A stretch of 64,000 bases of DNA from Morchella semilibera (GCA_009192285.1 CM018603.1:5825613-5889612), one strand, 5' to 3'. Positions 11,404-23,631 are shown, numbered from the stretch's first letter. Program-made: numbers and translations. Notes: generated from the sequence alone by a model not told the origin.

Positions 11404-12278
11404 ATAGTTCATCTGTTTGGTGGTAGCTGTATTATGTATTGTATTGGCCCTTTGTATTTATACTATTTGGTTCCTTTGGGAGGTATGGAGGGGAGGCGTC
11501 TATATCAGTATTGTCTGTTGCGTTGGGTGTAAATAACTGTAATTGTATTTCTAAAAGATCAATTTATGAATATGTCCACATCTTTTTGTTTTTGTAAGTT
11601 ATGTTATATAAATCACTACTATTTAGTAGATTGAGCGAGCGAGTGCCCATCTCAATGATTTTAGCAGTGCCTACTTGAGCATGCAGACACATACCGAACG
11701 GGCACATTCCAGTGCCTTCGGTTTCTCGGCCGATAGGTAAAATAAGTTCCCGCGATCATTGGCCCGTGCTGATATGCTGGGGTTGAGATCGAATTAGTAA
11801 CGCGCCAGTTGCTGCTTCATAAGCTTTGGTAAGTTGGTAAAGGGTCCTAAAGCACGTGACCGACCTGCAAATCACAGAACCGCACATGAGAATGTGAATT
11901 AAAACCGCCCATAGCAGTCAGTAAGCTCAATAGCAGTAGAAGAGATAAGTATATAAGCTGAAGCAATCCCTCTTCATATCCCCCAGATATCTCTTCATAT
12001 CCCCCCAGAGACCCCTAAACGCTGTCAAGATTGCACCACTCGCCCCCACACAGCGTCGCCAGGGCACTTTTGTCCGCAACACCGTGATCTTACTGTTCCT
12101 GCTTGTCGTGCCCGTCTATATCGGTGTGACGCTTTCCTCGCCTTCGACTTTGGAGAAGAATAGTTCAGCGGCAGAAGTGGCTTCGCAGCTATTTAGAAGG
12201 ATTGTGGGCGGGATTGCGGGATTCAGTGCGTCGAGAGGTGTTGCTTCTGTTTCGTCAGTTGCACCAGTCGTTGCTACA
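11404..12278. promoter_or_regulatory. Intergenic/5' region of the dioxygenase gene with an unusual in-frame leader
   Basis: The first 500 bases hold the mucin gene 3' end and nothing else recognisable. From 11947 the frame of the downstream gene is open without any ATG, see the dioxygenase entry. Confidence 0.5.
11950..11957 (+). promoter_or_regulatory. TATA box of dioxygenase gene
   Basis: TATATAAG, about 330 bases upstream of the first ATG of the dioxygenase. It lies just before the open leader, so transcripts should begin near 11980. Confidence 0.5.
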
Positions 12279-13362
12279 ATGAGCCCGGAGGGAGAGTTGG
12301 TAAAGAAACTTACGCCGGTGTATTTTGTGTCGCATGGCGGGGTGAGTAATCGATATAAAAGTATTGAATGAGTGAAAAAAAAAAAAAGTACTGATTAGAG
12401 AATATAACAGCCAAATGTCATGTTCGAGACCGAGCACCCGGCATTCTCAAAGCTGCAGGCCATCGGCCGCGAGATAACGCAGAAGGTCAAGCCCAAGGCC
12501 ATCGTCGTCTTCTCGGCGCACTGGCAGGCTGACCGTAGCTCAGTCGAGGTCAACACGGCCGAGTTTACGGACCTGATCTATGAGTTCGTATATCCTCAAT
12601 CTACAAAGATATATATATATATCGGGGGGTAGTAATTAATACTAATTGGCCATTACAGCTACTACGGCTTCCCAAGTCACTACTACAAAGTAAAGTATCC
12701 CAACGTGGGCTCCAAAGAGCTCGGAGAGAAGGTCATCTCCCTCTTTAAGGACGCCGGTATATCCGCCAAAGCCACCAAGCGTGGGCTTGACCATGGCGTC
12801 TTTGCGCCCTTCACTTGCAGTGAGTACCTGCCAGTCCCCCTAACATATACATCTACCTTTCCCAATTCAAGAACCAAATACTGATATTGAGTGCCACCCA
12901 GTGTTCCACCCCGAAGAAAACCCGCTCGGTGTCCCCCTCGTCCAAGTATCCCTCTATGGTAACGAAGACCCCAACAAGCACTACGAGCTCGGCCGCGCCG
13001 TCTCAAAGCTCCGCTCTGAGGGCATCGTCGTCATCGGCTCCGGCATGGCCGTGCACAACCTGAAGGACCTCCGCCGAGCAATGAATTCGCCGGGCCCGCT
13101 CGAGTACGCAAAAACGTTTGATGTGGCGCTCAAGGACTCCGTGGTGTCCGTGGGCTCGGGTGAGGAGCGGAAGCAGAAGCTGGTGGAGCTGTTGAAGAGG
13201 AATGACGCAAGGAAGGCGCACCCCACTTTTGAGCATCTACTGCCAGTTCATATTGCGGCGGGGGCGGCGGGCGATGATAAAGCGACGCAGCTTTGGACCC
13301 TACCGGAGATGAGTATGAGTTGGGCGCAGTATCGGTTTGGGGAGGTTGAGCCTGTGGCGTAG
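12279..13362 (+). CDS. DODA-type extradiol aromatic-ring-opening dioxygenase (LigB superfamily)
   Basis: Cleaves catechol-type rings (4,5-DOPA dioxygenase-like) using a metal held by His. Exons 12279-12341, 12411-12583, 12659-12819 and 12902-13362 give 285 residues. Candidate metal and active-site His are in YFVSHGGP near the start, SAHW (about residue 60), GLDHGVFAPF (about 125) and LLPVHIAAGAA (about 250). ENPLGVPLVQVSL and SGMAVHNL are family blocks. Intron 2 uses a GTTCGT donor. The ATG chosen gives MSPEGELVKKLTPVYF, the usual start for this family. Upstream, the same frame stays open for about 110 codons and encodes a basic stretch plus a hydrophobic segment (VILLFLLVVPVYIGV) but contains no ATG, so a longer anchored form would need a non-AUG start or an unseen exon. 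The physiological substrate is not known. Confidence 0.88.
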
Positions 13363-13628
13363 AGGGTGATGGGAGTTGGTATTCTGTAGTTAGGGTTTTT
13401 TAGCATTGGGTTTTATGGACTGTAGGTGCAGCCTTTACTAAATTTGAGGTTTTTATATTGTTCACAGTACTGTTCTCTTTTATCTGGTCGTCCTTATGAG
13501 AGTGTGCATATTCGTTCCTCTAGTGATCTCGAATCGAGATGTGATTATCGCTCTGTAAAATATGTACTTTTTTGATATTCTTATTTCACATACAGAATAT
13601 CCTCAAAAACCAGTCATCGTGTGATAAC

Positions 13629-14122
13629 CTATGATGAGGCCTTGGCTAAGTTCGTGACCTTCTCCTCAATCTGCTTATCGGTCAATCCTACACCCCCGAC
13701 GCTCACTATTAGTACCTTCTCAATTGGACACCCAAGGGGTAACTAACCAGTAAGCGATTCCTGCTTCTCAACTCCAAACTCTGTATCCCCCCATAAATTA
13801 GCATTCCCTCCCCACACTCGCACGGGGCAAGGGTAAATGATCCACCACGCACCATATCTAGCAAACACCTTTGGCTCAATACCCGTCGCCTCCCTGATAA
13901 GGATGGGGGTGTGCGGGTTGTGTTTCTTCATGACCGGGTACGACTTTTGAAGGAACGACCTGTGTGGGCGTCAATTGCAGTAAGTGAGTGATCAGGCTAT
14001 TTGAAAACTCTCAGGCGGGGAAAGAGTCAAACGAACCTGACAGCAGCACTGTGCTCGCCAGTTTGGCAAAAGAGGAAGCGTAGCTCCTTGAGCTGATTTG
14101 CAAAAGCGTATCGAGTGGCCAT
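13629..14122 (-). CDS. NADH:ubiquinone oxidoreductase 10.5 kDa subunit (B8, NDUFA2 family)
   Basis: Accessory subunit of respiratory complex I with a thioredoxin-like fold, on the matrix side of the mitochondrial inner membrane. Four exons (14037-14122, 13853-13959, 13748-13780, 13629-13687) give 94 residues, the family's usual size. Diagnostic blocks are MATRYAFANQLKELRFLFCQ at the start, PVMKKHNPHTPILIREA in the middle and ARYEFGVEK across a junction. Intron 1 has a GTTCGT donor. Exon 3 is only 33 bases. It is transcribed away from the pyruvate-carrier gene, sharing a 361-base promoter region. Confidence 0.95.
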
Positions 14123-14483
14123 TTTACGGGGAGGTTGTGGTAGAATGCGGTACTGACTGTAGAAGAGTGCGCCGGATGCCCGCAAGTTGAACCGCTCGGT
14201 CAAGCTCCAGCGCTTCTGTGGCTGGTGCGCTCGGAGTAACCAATTCTTTGTCAGCATACACCTAAACTGGCAACACACTATGGCGCATTTTTTTTACCCT
14301 GGAACATTAGCCACCTCGCGACGACGTTGTACCTATCCCCGAACCCCGAGAGACCTTGTCCAGGATTGCCAACGACACTGAGTTATCGCAATAGCCATTT
14401 TTTCTTCTTCTTTCCATCTCCACTCTTCTTCGGTTTCTTTCACTCGCGAAAGAAACTTCACACAAGCACAAACTTCCTGAACC
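14123..14483. promoter_or_regulatory. Bidirectional promoter between two mitochondrial genes
   Basis: Only 361 bases separate the start codons of the complex I subunit (minus) and the pyruvate carrier subunit (plus). A CCAAT box (AACCAATTC near 14239) sits near the middle. A T/C-rich run near 14395-14440 precedes the plus-strand start. Co-regulation of the pair is inferred. Confidence 0.65.
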
Positions 14484-15101
14484 ATGTCGCAAGCAGCTGC
14501 CCAGACGGCCACCAAGGCCTTGAATCCCGCCTTCAATCCTAGGACAGTTCACTTCTGGGTCAGTCATACATTCTCTAGCAATTAACCCTTCTCTCTCTAC
14601 TTCAACCAGCTAACCGTTTTCACAGGCACCCGTCCTCAAGGTATGCACCACAAATCCACAGCTTAGCTTCCCCTCCCCCGCCAAGCTGACGCATATATAC
14701 ATGTAGTGGGGACTCGTTATCGCTGGAATTAGCGACTTCTACAGACCCGTTGAGAGTTTGTCGGTTACACAGAATACAGCCTTGTTCGCGACGGGGTCCA
14801 TCTGGACTAGGTGGTGCTTGATCATCTCGCCCAGGAACATCCCGTATGTAGTCTTTTTGGTGTCATTAAATGGTCACGTGGGCAGTGAGGGCTGACTCTG
14901 AGGGTGCTAGGTTGGCGGCGGTTAACTTCTTTCTGGCGGGTGTGGGGTCGGTCCAGTTGGGAAGGATCTTTTTGTGAGTTTTAATTTGGTTGTTGGGCTT
15001 GGACGAGTGCTAATTGATGGTGATGTCGACTGAATAGTTACAACCAGAGCTTGAAGAAGAACAGCCCGATCCTCAGTAAGCTCGAGGAGGTAAAGAATTG
15101 A
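14484..15101 (+). CDS. Mitochondrial pyruvate carrier subunit (MPC2/MPC3 type)
   Basis: Subunit of the heteromeric pyruvate importer of the mitochondrial inner membrane. Five exons (14484-14558, 14626-14640, 14707-14843, 14911-14973, 15038-15101) give 117 residues; exon 2 is a 15-base micro-exon coding APVLK. Family blocks are HFWAPVLKWGLVIAGISDF, TGSIWTRWCLIISPRN and AAVNFFLAGVG, marking the membrane helices. Intron 2 ends in a TACATGTAG acceptor, so one of the abundant palindromes lies inside a functional splice site. The MPC2-like class is favoured over MPC1 by the ISDFYRP and TRWCLIISPRN stretches. Confidence 0.94.
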
Positions 15102-15805
15102 TCTAGTCCGCGCGCCCATAAGGGTGAAGTTGGTTGTATGTATAGCTTCTTCGAGTTGTGCTGGCCGATACTTGTAGTCAGATCTTTTTTGAGTAGAATT
15201 TGTTGATACCGGGAATCGATTTAGTTGCTTTCTCTTTCTCTTTCTAGAGCGAAGAGTTCGTTGTGTGATTGGGAATCAGAATTAGAGTGGAAATGTCTGC
15301 TACTACATTGTCTTTATAGCTTGGGCACGACACATCTATTTCTAGATTTGACTATATGTTGGTTATTGGGAATGTATGCTTTGCATAATGAAACCTCTCG
15401 GGATATACAGTTCGCCAATGCCGGTTTTGAGCTACGGCCAGCTTTGTCGATGCTATGGTAGCTTTCTTTAGTTATCTACTGCATGAATACCTCTAGGGCG
15501 CATCTATGCAGCAGCTTTCAGTGACAAAAAGTTACATGAACTACTTGAAACATTCTTCTCCCCTTGTCGGTGGGATTTTTAGTGGGCAGTTGAGTTTTTA
15601 TAGTATTACCGGGTGTTTTACGCTGTTGGGGGTTTACCCGGCAGCACAGAGTGGCATACAAAACGAATGAAGCTAGGAACATTCTTAATGTTCTATTCTA
15701 ATAGTAGGAGCGCCCAACCGCCATAAGGACATAAAGCTCAAAGAGACCCAAGAGTCTAGAAACAGGTATCCCACAATATGAAATTCATCACACACACAAA
15801 AATGT
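15102..15805. other. Intergenic, nothing recognised
   Basis: About 700 bases between converging genes. I see only AT-rich 3' flanks and no coding or repeat signal. Confidence 0.6.
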
Positions 15806-17750
15806 CTAGACTTTCTCCACATATTCCACCTCGCGCTGCTCCGTCTTTGAATCTGTATCACTCACTGCTCTCCTCTCAGAACCAGGAATAACCAGCAGCT
15901 CGCCGTTCTTTCCGTGGCGGAGTGGATCCTTCGCGGCAATGCCGACAGTGTCCCAGATGCTCTTGCTCTTCTTGAAGATGTTGTCCATCTCCTCGAGGGA
16001 GCGGTAGGCGGTCTCGGGGTAGAACCAGTAGATGCAGGGGATGATGGCGGCGTTGATGACGGCGAAGATGATGTAGGTGCGGTATTGGATATTTGCGAAA
16101 GCCACAGGAGTAACCATTACCACTAAGGTACAAGTTAGGCATATTACATATAATCAGGAGGTTTTGGTGAGTATACCCATGAAATTGAAGATCCAGTTGG
16201 CACTTGTGGATAGTGAATTGGCTCTGGCGCGGATACGTAGAGGCGTGATCTCAGCTGGATACAGCCATGCCACTCCAAGCCAGCCAATGGCAAAGAAAGT
16301 ATTAAAGACAAACTATGAGAATATGTGTCAGTATTCACGGCCTCAATCCCTAATGATATCTTGGTCAAAGTACCAAAAAGATCGCGGCAACAATTCCATT
16401 TGCATTCCCGCCGATACCGGTCGTGATGGCGAGAATTGCCATAGAGGCGCTCATACCCGCTGTACTCCATAGTAGTAGTTTTCTTCGCCCAGCTTTCTCG
16501 ATGATAAAGACGGAGATCCATGATGCCAAGAAGTACTCAGTCCCGTTACAGGCCGCTAGGACTCTCGAAAGTAATGGGGAAAGGTGGATATATTGTTCGT
16601 ATATACTTCAGAATTGTTCCTATCAGCCATAACGTCTACAATTCTAGGAATTGACTTACGTTGCTGCGTAGTACGTGATCAAATTGATTCCTGAGATTTG
16701 CTGAAACATTTGGATCAAGTATCCAAGAATGGTGCGGTGTAAGTTGCGGTTTTCGTCCATGGTAAATAGGTCTTTAAATGAAGCGGCAGAGGTCTCTTCA
16801 AGAGATGCTTTAATCTCTGCTAGCTCGCCTATAACTTGAGGGTCATCGGCCGGGACATCATCGAGAGCTGTCAAGACCTCTAAGGCTTCGGTCTCACGTC
16901 CTTGTAACAATAACCAACGCGGCGACTCGGGAAGAGGTAGGATAAATATGACAATAACTAATGCAAAAACAATCTGGAACGCGATTGGAAATCGCCAGGA
17001 AACCTCCGAGGGCTCTAGAAATGAGAAGCCAAAGTCGATCCAGTAGGATAACATGATTCCACAAGTTACCAAGGCACCTATCCCCCGAATATATTAATAA
17101 TGATATAGATAAAAATCTCGGATGTTTAGAATACCTTCAATCATAAGAAACCTTCCACGGTCATGAGACTTCGAGCATTCTGATTGCCATACAGGGACCG
17201 TAGCGGTGTTGAGACCATTTCCAAATCCTGTAACAAGTCTTCCGGCGATAAAATGTCCTAAAGAATACGCAGTAGTTTGAAGAATAGCTCCAATAACCAT
17301 GAGCGTCGCCCCAGTAAAAAGGGTCTTCCGTCGGCCAAGCTTGTCCCCAAGGTAAAGACAAGCTAAAGCACCGCAGAAACACCCGATGTTGTACATAGAG
17401 ACCGCAACACCTGAAATACACACCCAAGTAATTAGTGCTGTCCGGTCTATGAGATTAGATAGTGGATTTAATACCTTGAATCTCTGCATTTCGCGACCTG
17501 ACATGTGCAGGAAGACTGCCAGAGGTATCCATCTCAGGGAATACATTAGTAAAGCTCTTAAGGGTTAAGAGCCCGCCCATCACTCCTTGATCATATCCAA
17601 ACAAGAGGAAATCTTGGAGACATGAATTAGCACCACCAATTACTAGATTCGGTGGGAGCTCGTGTAGGTATACGGACCTGTACCAGCGATGAAGCCGATT
17701 GCATAGCTGAGTTTAGGCCCTCTTAGTCCAAAAAACCTCTTTCCGAACAT
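15806..17750 (-). CDS. MFS sugar transporter (hexose/lactose permease-like)
   Basis: Plasma-membrane sugar:proton symporter of the major facilitator superfamily, 529 residues. Seven exons are 17678-17750, 17475-17612, 17135-17410, 16660-17077, 16374-16605, 16177-16312 and 15806-16122, and the total length closes in frame. Sugar-porter signatures are present: FLLFGYDQGVMGG in the first helix, GDKLGRRKT after TM2, PESPRWLL before the central loop, QQISGINLITYYAAT in TM7, EKAGRRKLLLW after TM8, and PETAYRSLEEMD after TM12. The WRFPIAFQIVFA stretch is also typical. Substrate cannot be told from sequence. All motifs are intact. Confidence 0.93.
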
Positions 17751-18395
17751 CTTAAGAGCTACTTTTTCGAGACACTTTCCACAGTAGATAACCACGACGT
17801 TTTGGAATTTCTCGATCAATAGGGTTCTGTTTAAATAGGATTTCCTTCTAATCTTACTTACACTTTATATAAGCCATAATGTAGGCAGCCATGAATCCTC
17901 CGGCCTTAAGAAAGACAAGGTGCCAACCAGCCTAGCCCGAGATTCCCCCGCAATCCTGGCTTGGGATAGGCGTTATAAAGCAGCGAGATCCCATAGAGAC
18001 ACACATGAGATCCGTTTTTCAAAGAACTGATTACTCTTGGATGTTTTATCCAAACAGGTGCATATAAGAGAGACTCCATATAAGCCATGGCGGCCCGCAG
18101 CTGGTGCAAGGTATGTACCTGCATAAGATTTGTGGGGAAGGAGCTTCAAAATGAGGAATAACTTTTCCGGGAGAGCCTGATCCGGCTGCCTCCGAGTCCC
18201 ACATTTGATCTTCGCCACTCGGGGATCTGCAGCCTTATGACGAAATAAAACTGCGGATAGTGGATAAATGGCTAAATAGAATAGACGCCTACGCGTTTAT
18301 TTCGAGATTGTTAGGAATGGTACCTTCTCTTTTTCAGACTGCTTGTAATTGTAATGGAAGGGGAAGTAGGCTGAGTGAAGAAACCTCTTTAACTA

Positions 18396-18514
18396 GTCTC
18401 GTTCCCAGCCCATACGGTGTGATGTTAGTAGTGGTGGTGGTGGTTGTGACCGATACATGTAATTTAGGTATTGAACCATACAACTAAAAAATACCGCTGG
18501 GGTCTGGGAACTTC
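18396..18514. mobile_element. Degenerate copy of the GTCTCG MITE family
   Basis: The left end TAGTCTCGTTCCCAG is identical to the copies at 32933 and 42882. Towards the right there is an AAAAAATAC block as in the 32933 copy and then CTGGGAAC, but the terminal GAGAC is lost. Confidence 0.5.
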
Positions 18515-19521
18515 AATACCGTACTCTTTAACTACATGTGACATAACTTCATAAGGGATTCCAAGATCGAGATCTATCTTGATCTTACATCCGGCAGATG
18601 GACTACAGACGCGGGGGCCTGTCTTGACAAGAAGTTGTGGGGGACACCATACAGCACTTGATGTTCATTAATTAGCCCACCTCAGGAATGGCGTTCAAAA
18701 TTACGGGGGACCGCAGCTGCATGATGATGCCAATATTTCTCCCAATAACCTCGGCCAGACTCTGAAGGGGAGATCCTGAACACACGTATTTTAAAACAGC
18801 TAAATTACAAGGTAACAGGGATCCTAGCTTCTCGCCGCTCCAGTTCAACAAAAATATTCGGGAAAACCTTTCTTATTTGGAATGGGATAAAACAAGAGAG
18901 AATGGAACGATTATGGCTTCATGCTGCTGCATTACCGTGTTCTTAGCCACAGTTGAAGCAGTAACATCATTAGCTAGCACGTAAGGTGCGGGGAATCCTC
19001 GTCTATATAGCAGATAACTTACATATCTGATTCCCACCCCAAAGTAAACGGCTGTAATACAAGTATCGGAAAGTATAACCCCGAAGGTTCGCTTTAACAT
19101 ACATGTGCGAAGTTTTCGAAAGTCCCGAGCACACTGCCTTATTTGTTCAAAGATGGGCGTTTGGTAATTAATAAACAGGAATTCATTTACACTGCTGAAA
19201 GCGATAAGCAACCATTAAACGATCGTGAGAAGCAAGGTTTGGATGAACATCAAATACTCCATCAATATTATGTATGGATCACTGCGTAGAGTTTCGGAAC
19301 GTTTCCTTAATTGCCAAATCTTGAGAACTCCCTAAACCTAGCGGTTGTATGATCATGACTGACCAGAGAAGTCTACATGATTGGGGAGGTAGAAGAAGTC
19401 CTCTAAATCTGCGATGTTATTGGTGGCCTTCATGCAGCGCGGTCCAATGGAGAAAGGATTGTCGACCAAATCAGGTCATGGGCTGTTTCTAAAACTTCAT
19501 GTGCATGTTTTCTTCACCGGA

Positions 19522-19530
19522 TATCACTCG
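19522..19530 (+). promoter_or_regulatory. TCAY-N4-TATCACTCG site 4
   Basis: TCACCGGATATCACTCG, 233 bases upstream of the SDR start codon and in the same orientation. Confidence 0.55.
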
Positions 19531-19762
19531 AGGTAGCTATTATTTGCCAATATAAATTGCTACTTCCCCAATACTTGTAGATTTCTCATCTTGGTTTCGT
19601 CGCCATCGATATCACGATCTACGCCTAGGATCAAGTAAGCTTAAATCCTTACATGACGTCAACACAACCGTGGAGGATTATAGAAATCATTCACTCAGAT
19701 GCCTTCTTCTTCGTTCACACAACCTATTATACTATTCATCAAAATTTAATCTTAATTATAAT

Positions 19763-20584
19763 ATGCCTTTTAATCTCGTATGTCCTTCGTCCCGCGGCCT
19801 CTCCCTGGCGCTGAGCCGCCGTCTCCTTCAGATCTCTCCTTATCCTCTGGTTGCTACAGCAAGGAAAGATGTCGATGCAGTTAAATCGAGTATATTAGAA
19901 GGGCTAGGTGTTGATGAGACTCGTGTCAGCGTGTTAAAAGTCGACGTCACTGGTTTGTTATCGAATCTCCCGAGATCAGGTAAACATCTTGCTAACACGC
20001 ATCACTAAGACGAATCTTTGCTATCTGATGCTGCGTCAGAAATCTCCAAAAAGTTTCCCGAAGACCACATTCAATATGCCTTTTCAACATGTGGAATACT
20101 TCACCCAGAACGTTCACCAGCCGATTTGAAGAAAGAACTTATCATGGAAACACTACAAACGAATATCCTAGGACCGCTTCTTGTCCTTAAGCATTTTTCG
20201 CCCTTTCTCCCAACGAAAAAGACGTCTTCTTGTTCGGATGCTCCTTCGGTTTGGTCAAATATGGCTGCACGAGTTGGGTCTACAGCCGATAATCGTTTGG
20301 GCGGTTGGTACTCCTACCGTGCTACTAAGGCGGGTGTAAACTCAATCACGAAGACGTTTGACATACACCTTGCACGTGTTGCAGGGGACAAGGCATTTTG
20401 TGTCAGTTTGCATCCAGGAACGGTGAAGACTGAATTGAGCAGGGAATTCTGGGGGAGCGTGAATAATGACAAGTTATTTTCTCCAGAGAGATCAGCGGAG
20501 AGGTTAGTTGATGTTGTTTTAGGACTAAAGCTAGATCAGAGAGGTCTGTTTTGGGACTGGGAGGGAAAGAAGATCGAATGGTAA
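19763..20584 (+). CDS. Short-chain dehydrogenase/reductase (C-factor-like SDR)
   Basis: NAD(P)-dependent oxidoreductase of unknown substrate. Exons 19763-19952 and 20010-20584 give 254 residues, typical for a classical SDR. Visible features are an N-terminal strand-turn-helix MPFNLVCPSSRGLSLALSRR (a less Gly-rich cofactor loop, usual in the C-factor group), KVDVTDES spanning the intron, the NILGPLLVLK helix, and the catalytic block with Tyr and Lys in SYRATKAG and a Ser just upstream. The VSLHPGTVKTELS loop follows. The intron donor is GTTTGT. Unlike the SDR at 4287-5351, this copy is intact. An in-frame upstream ATG at 19670 is less likely because it adds a non-family stretch. Confidence 0.88.
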
Positions 20585-21458
20585 AAACTGATAATGTACC
20601 CAAGATATTGCTCGCTTCGGGGTGCTTTTTTTTTCTTTCTTTTTTTTCTTTTTTTTTTTTTAGACATGCTAGATCTTGTGGGGGAATATACATCTGGGAC
20701 CGCATGGCACTCTGCAGTAGGGGAATTAGACAATGAAGATCCGTAAAATCTGTCATGCACCCAACCACATGGGCCAGACATTGTGTGATCTATACATAAG
20801 CGTACGGATGAAGACATAACCCGAATGAAGGGGTATGAGAATGAAGCATGTCTCTACTAAGGAATGGTTATTGGACAATGGAGAAAGACGATAGATGAGC
20901 CAGGCAGATCTTGCTTTTGCTTATTCTTAGGGCTGATGGCGCGCCCTGTTTATGAAAGGTTCCGAGTATATTTTTGGGGCTTTGTGGATCGGCCTGCAGG
21001 ACGGCATGGATGAGGCAACACCCCCTTAACAAACGCAAGTAATCTAAGTAATCTTACAGAAGTAAGGAACTCAACTTCAATTCTTATCTATATATGACAT
21101 TTGTTTGGTTTCCCATCGCCGTTTGCGGTGATGGAATCTTTAGGCCGCCGCGTCGGTTGCTGCAGCAACCAATTTGGAAACACAGAACCCTGGCCCGTTT
21201 CATTCCCCGCTCAGCTCCTACTGTGCAAGAGGAGTGAGTGAGGGAGTGCGAGCGAGGGTGAACTGGAGGGCCTGCGCGTGTGTAGAGGGTACATGTATGT
21301 ATGCATCTACTGCTGGCCCTCATCGTCCACACGTACACATCATCACCGTCCTCTAATAACACCCTCTTTCACCGTCTCTTCCCTGACATCCCTTCTTTCG
21401 AATACCTATCATCAAATACCCCATCAGAGCTCCTTTCCCATAGGCTGCTCAATTCACA
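20585..21458. other. Intergenic region upstream of the kinase
   Basis: Contains a long T-tract near 20627-20660 (a probable 3' processing signal of the SDR), a Gly/Thr-rich GTGAG tract near 21233, and one TACATGTA at 21291. No gene recognised. Confidence 0.6.
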
Positions 21459-23631
21459 ATGGACGTCCCCTCCTCTACCCCGCGACGCCTTCCTCCCAGA
21501 AACCCCCCACAACCAAATTCTCCATCCGCGCCTAAACATATTGCGGATATCTTCCCGCCTACGCAGCCAGCCCCTTTACACATTCGCTCATCCCATAACG
21601 AGAACTGGGATCCTCAGCCAACTAATCAGGAGTTCACTCCCGGAACTCCAGGTGGTGGAAATTCACTGAGCGAGATATTCGATAGATCGCTGCAGCTCAG
21701 TCCCACACCATCAGGCAAGCCCCAAGCTACCCCATCGAAAAGGCAGCTGCAGGCTATCCGCGAAGATAACAATGCCAACAACACCAATAATGCCGGCGAC
21801 AGTAGCATTATAAAGCTGGAGGACCCGGGTGTTCAGAGGAGGCATAACAAGGAGAATGCTCCACCGAAAGGGCAGGATGCCCCGCTACAACCACAGCGCA
21901 CCGGAGGGAATACTGGCGGGTTACATAGAAGTTATGCGCAGAGGAGCGGAAGATCCTACGATCCATTTAGGGACATGACCCTCGATGAGATTGAGAAGCT
22001 TTCGAAGCCACAGGTAAAGAGGTTGAAAGATGTTGCGCATTTATGTGTGTTGCCCTGTAGCTCTTCCAGCTCACACCGCTTCGTTCTGATTATTCGTTTT
22101 AGATTTTTACGACTACTACTATAACCTCGTGACCTATGTTCATACCCGACGGAGTCGTACAGAGGATTGGAAGGAAGCTCATAAGAATCTAACTCCAGAG
22201 GAACACAAAACTTCCTGGACTCGGTTTGCTGGGCGAGAGCGCGTTGCACTGAGGAAGCGCCGCACTAGGTTGCGGAAGGGTGATTTCCAGGTTCTGACCC
22301 AGGTTGGCCAGGGCGGATATGGCCAAGTGTTTCTAGCGGAGCATAAAGAAACAAAGGAGGTGTGCGCGCTGAAGGTCATGAGCAAAAAGCTATTGTTTAA
22401 GCTTGATGAGATCAGGCACGTCTTGACAGAAAGAGATATTTTGACTGCGGCAAAGAGCGACTGGCTTGTCAAGCTGCTGTATGCATTTCAGGATGATCAG
22501 AGCATATATCTTGCAATGGTAATTTCTGCCTGTCTTATCGCGGATGAGAAGGCCTTGCGTTCTGACAATTCAAACAGGAATATGTACCTGGCGGAGATTT
22601 TCGAACCCTACTAAATAACACAGGAGTTCTGCATTTCAACCATGCCAGGTTCTACATCGCGGAGATGTTCGCTTCCGTCAACGCCCTACACGATCTGGGG
22701 TACATACACCGTGATTTGAAACCCGAGAATTTCCTCATCGACTCATCTGGGCACATAAAGCTCACCGATTTTGGTTTGAGCGCGGGGAAGCTGAGCCCCC
22801 ATAGGATGGAGAGTATGAAGATGCGGTTAGATCAGGTGAAGGATATGGACATCCCTGCAAGGTCAACGCTAGAGAGACGGAGGGCTTATAGGACCCTCAG
22901 AGATAGTGACAAGAACTATGTTAGTCGCATCATTTTGTTTCTCGGAACTTAAAACTGACTTATGGGTAATAGGCAAAATCTGTAGTCGGATCCCCAGATT
23001 ATATGGCACCAGAGGTGCTTCGGGGCACGGAAGAATATGATTTCACTGTCGACTATTGGTCACTCGGGTGTATGCTCTACGAAGCATTGGCCGGTTATCC
23101 ACCATTCGCGGGGGCGACGGTCGAAGAAACGTGGCATAATCTTAAACATTGGAAGAAAGTTCTACACAAGCCTGAATACGAGAATCCGAATTATTATCTC
23201 TCGAAACGTACCTGGGATCTGATAATCCATCTTGTTGCAGCGCGGGAATCACGTTTCCAAGACTTCAAATCCGTCCAGGCACACGCATACTTTTCAGAAG
23301 TGAACTGGGCCGATCTTCGTGGAAAAGAGCCACCATTTGTGCCAGAACTCGATAGCGAGACTGATGCAGGCTACTTTGACGACTTTAGCAATGAAGCCGA
23401 TATGGCCAAATACAAGGAAGTGCATGAAAAACAGACGGCACTTGAGAATATGGAGGAGAGGAAAGATGCGATGAGCAAAGTTGCGTTTGTTGGGTTTACC
23501 TTCAAGTATGTGTTCTTCTCTTTCTTCAATCAACCTTGGTTGCTGACAGATGTAGACACAAAAAACCGAACCTCAACAGCTTTGTGGATTATGCAGACGA
23601 GGGAGATGGACAGTTTGGAACCATCTTCTAA
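21459..23631 (+). CDS. DBF2: NDR-family Ser/Thr kinase, Dbf2/Sid2 type (septation/mitotic exit)
   Basis: Terminal kinase of the septation initiation/mitotic exit network; with a Mob1 partner it acts at spindle poles and the septum. Five exons (21459-22044, 22103-22518, 22578-22919, 22973-23505, 23556-23631) give 650 residues. The first 165 are Pro/Ser/Asn-rich and disordered. A Mob-binding segment follows ([14 protein letters not shown] to [11 protein letters not shown], about 168-220). The kinase domain has VGQGGYGQV (about 262), HRDLKPEN (about 378), DFGLS, and an insert before [12 protein letters not shown], which is typical of NDR kinases. The C-terminal hydrophobic motif is VGFTFKHKK (about 625). 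The FYDYYYNL block and the short tail favour Dbf2/Sid2 over Cbk1/Orb6. Confidence 0.94.

Larger units (their letters stand above)
17751..19762. other. Two-kilobase intergenic region
   Basis: No supported gene. It holds a degenerate member of the GTCTCG-type MITE family (about 18396-18514), a TACATGTA at 18454 and a TATCACTCG site. A 112-codon minus-strand ORF at 18873-19211 resembles nothing I know. Confidence 0.6.

Noticed and set aside
18873-19211. 112-codon minus-strand ORF
   Set aside because: No recognisable domain, no clear promoter or introns; consistent with chance.
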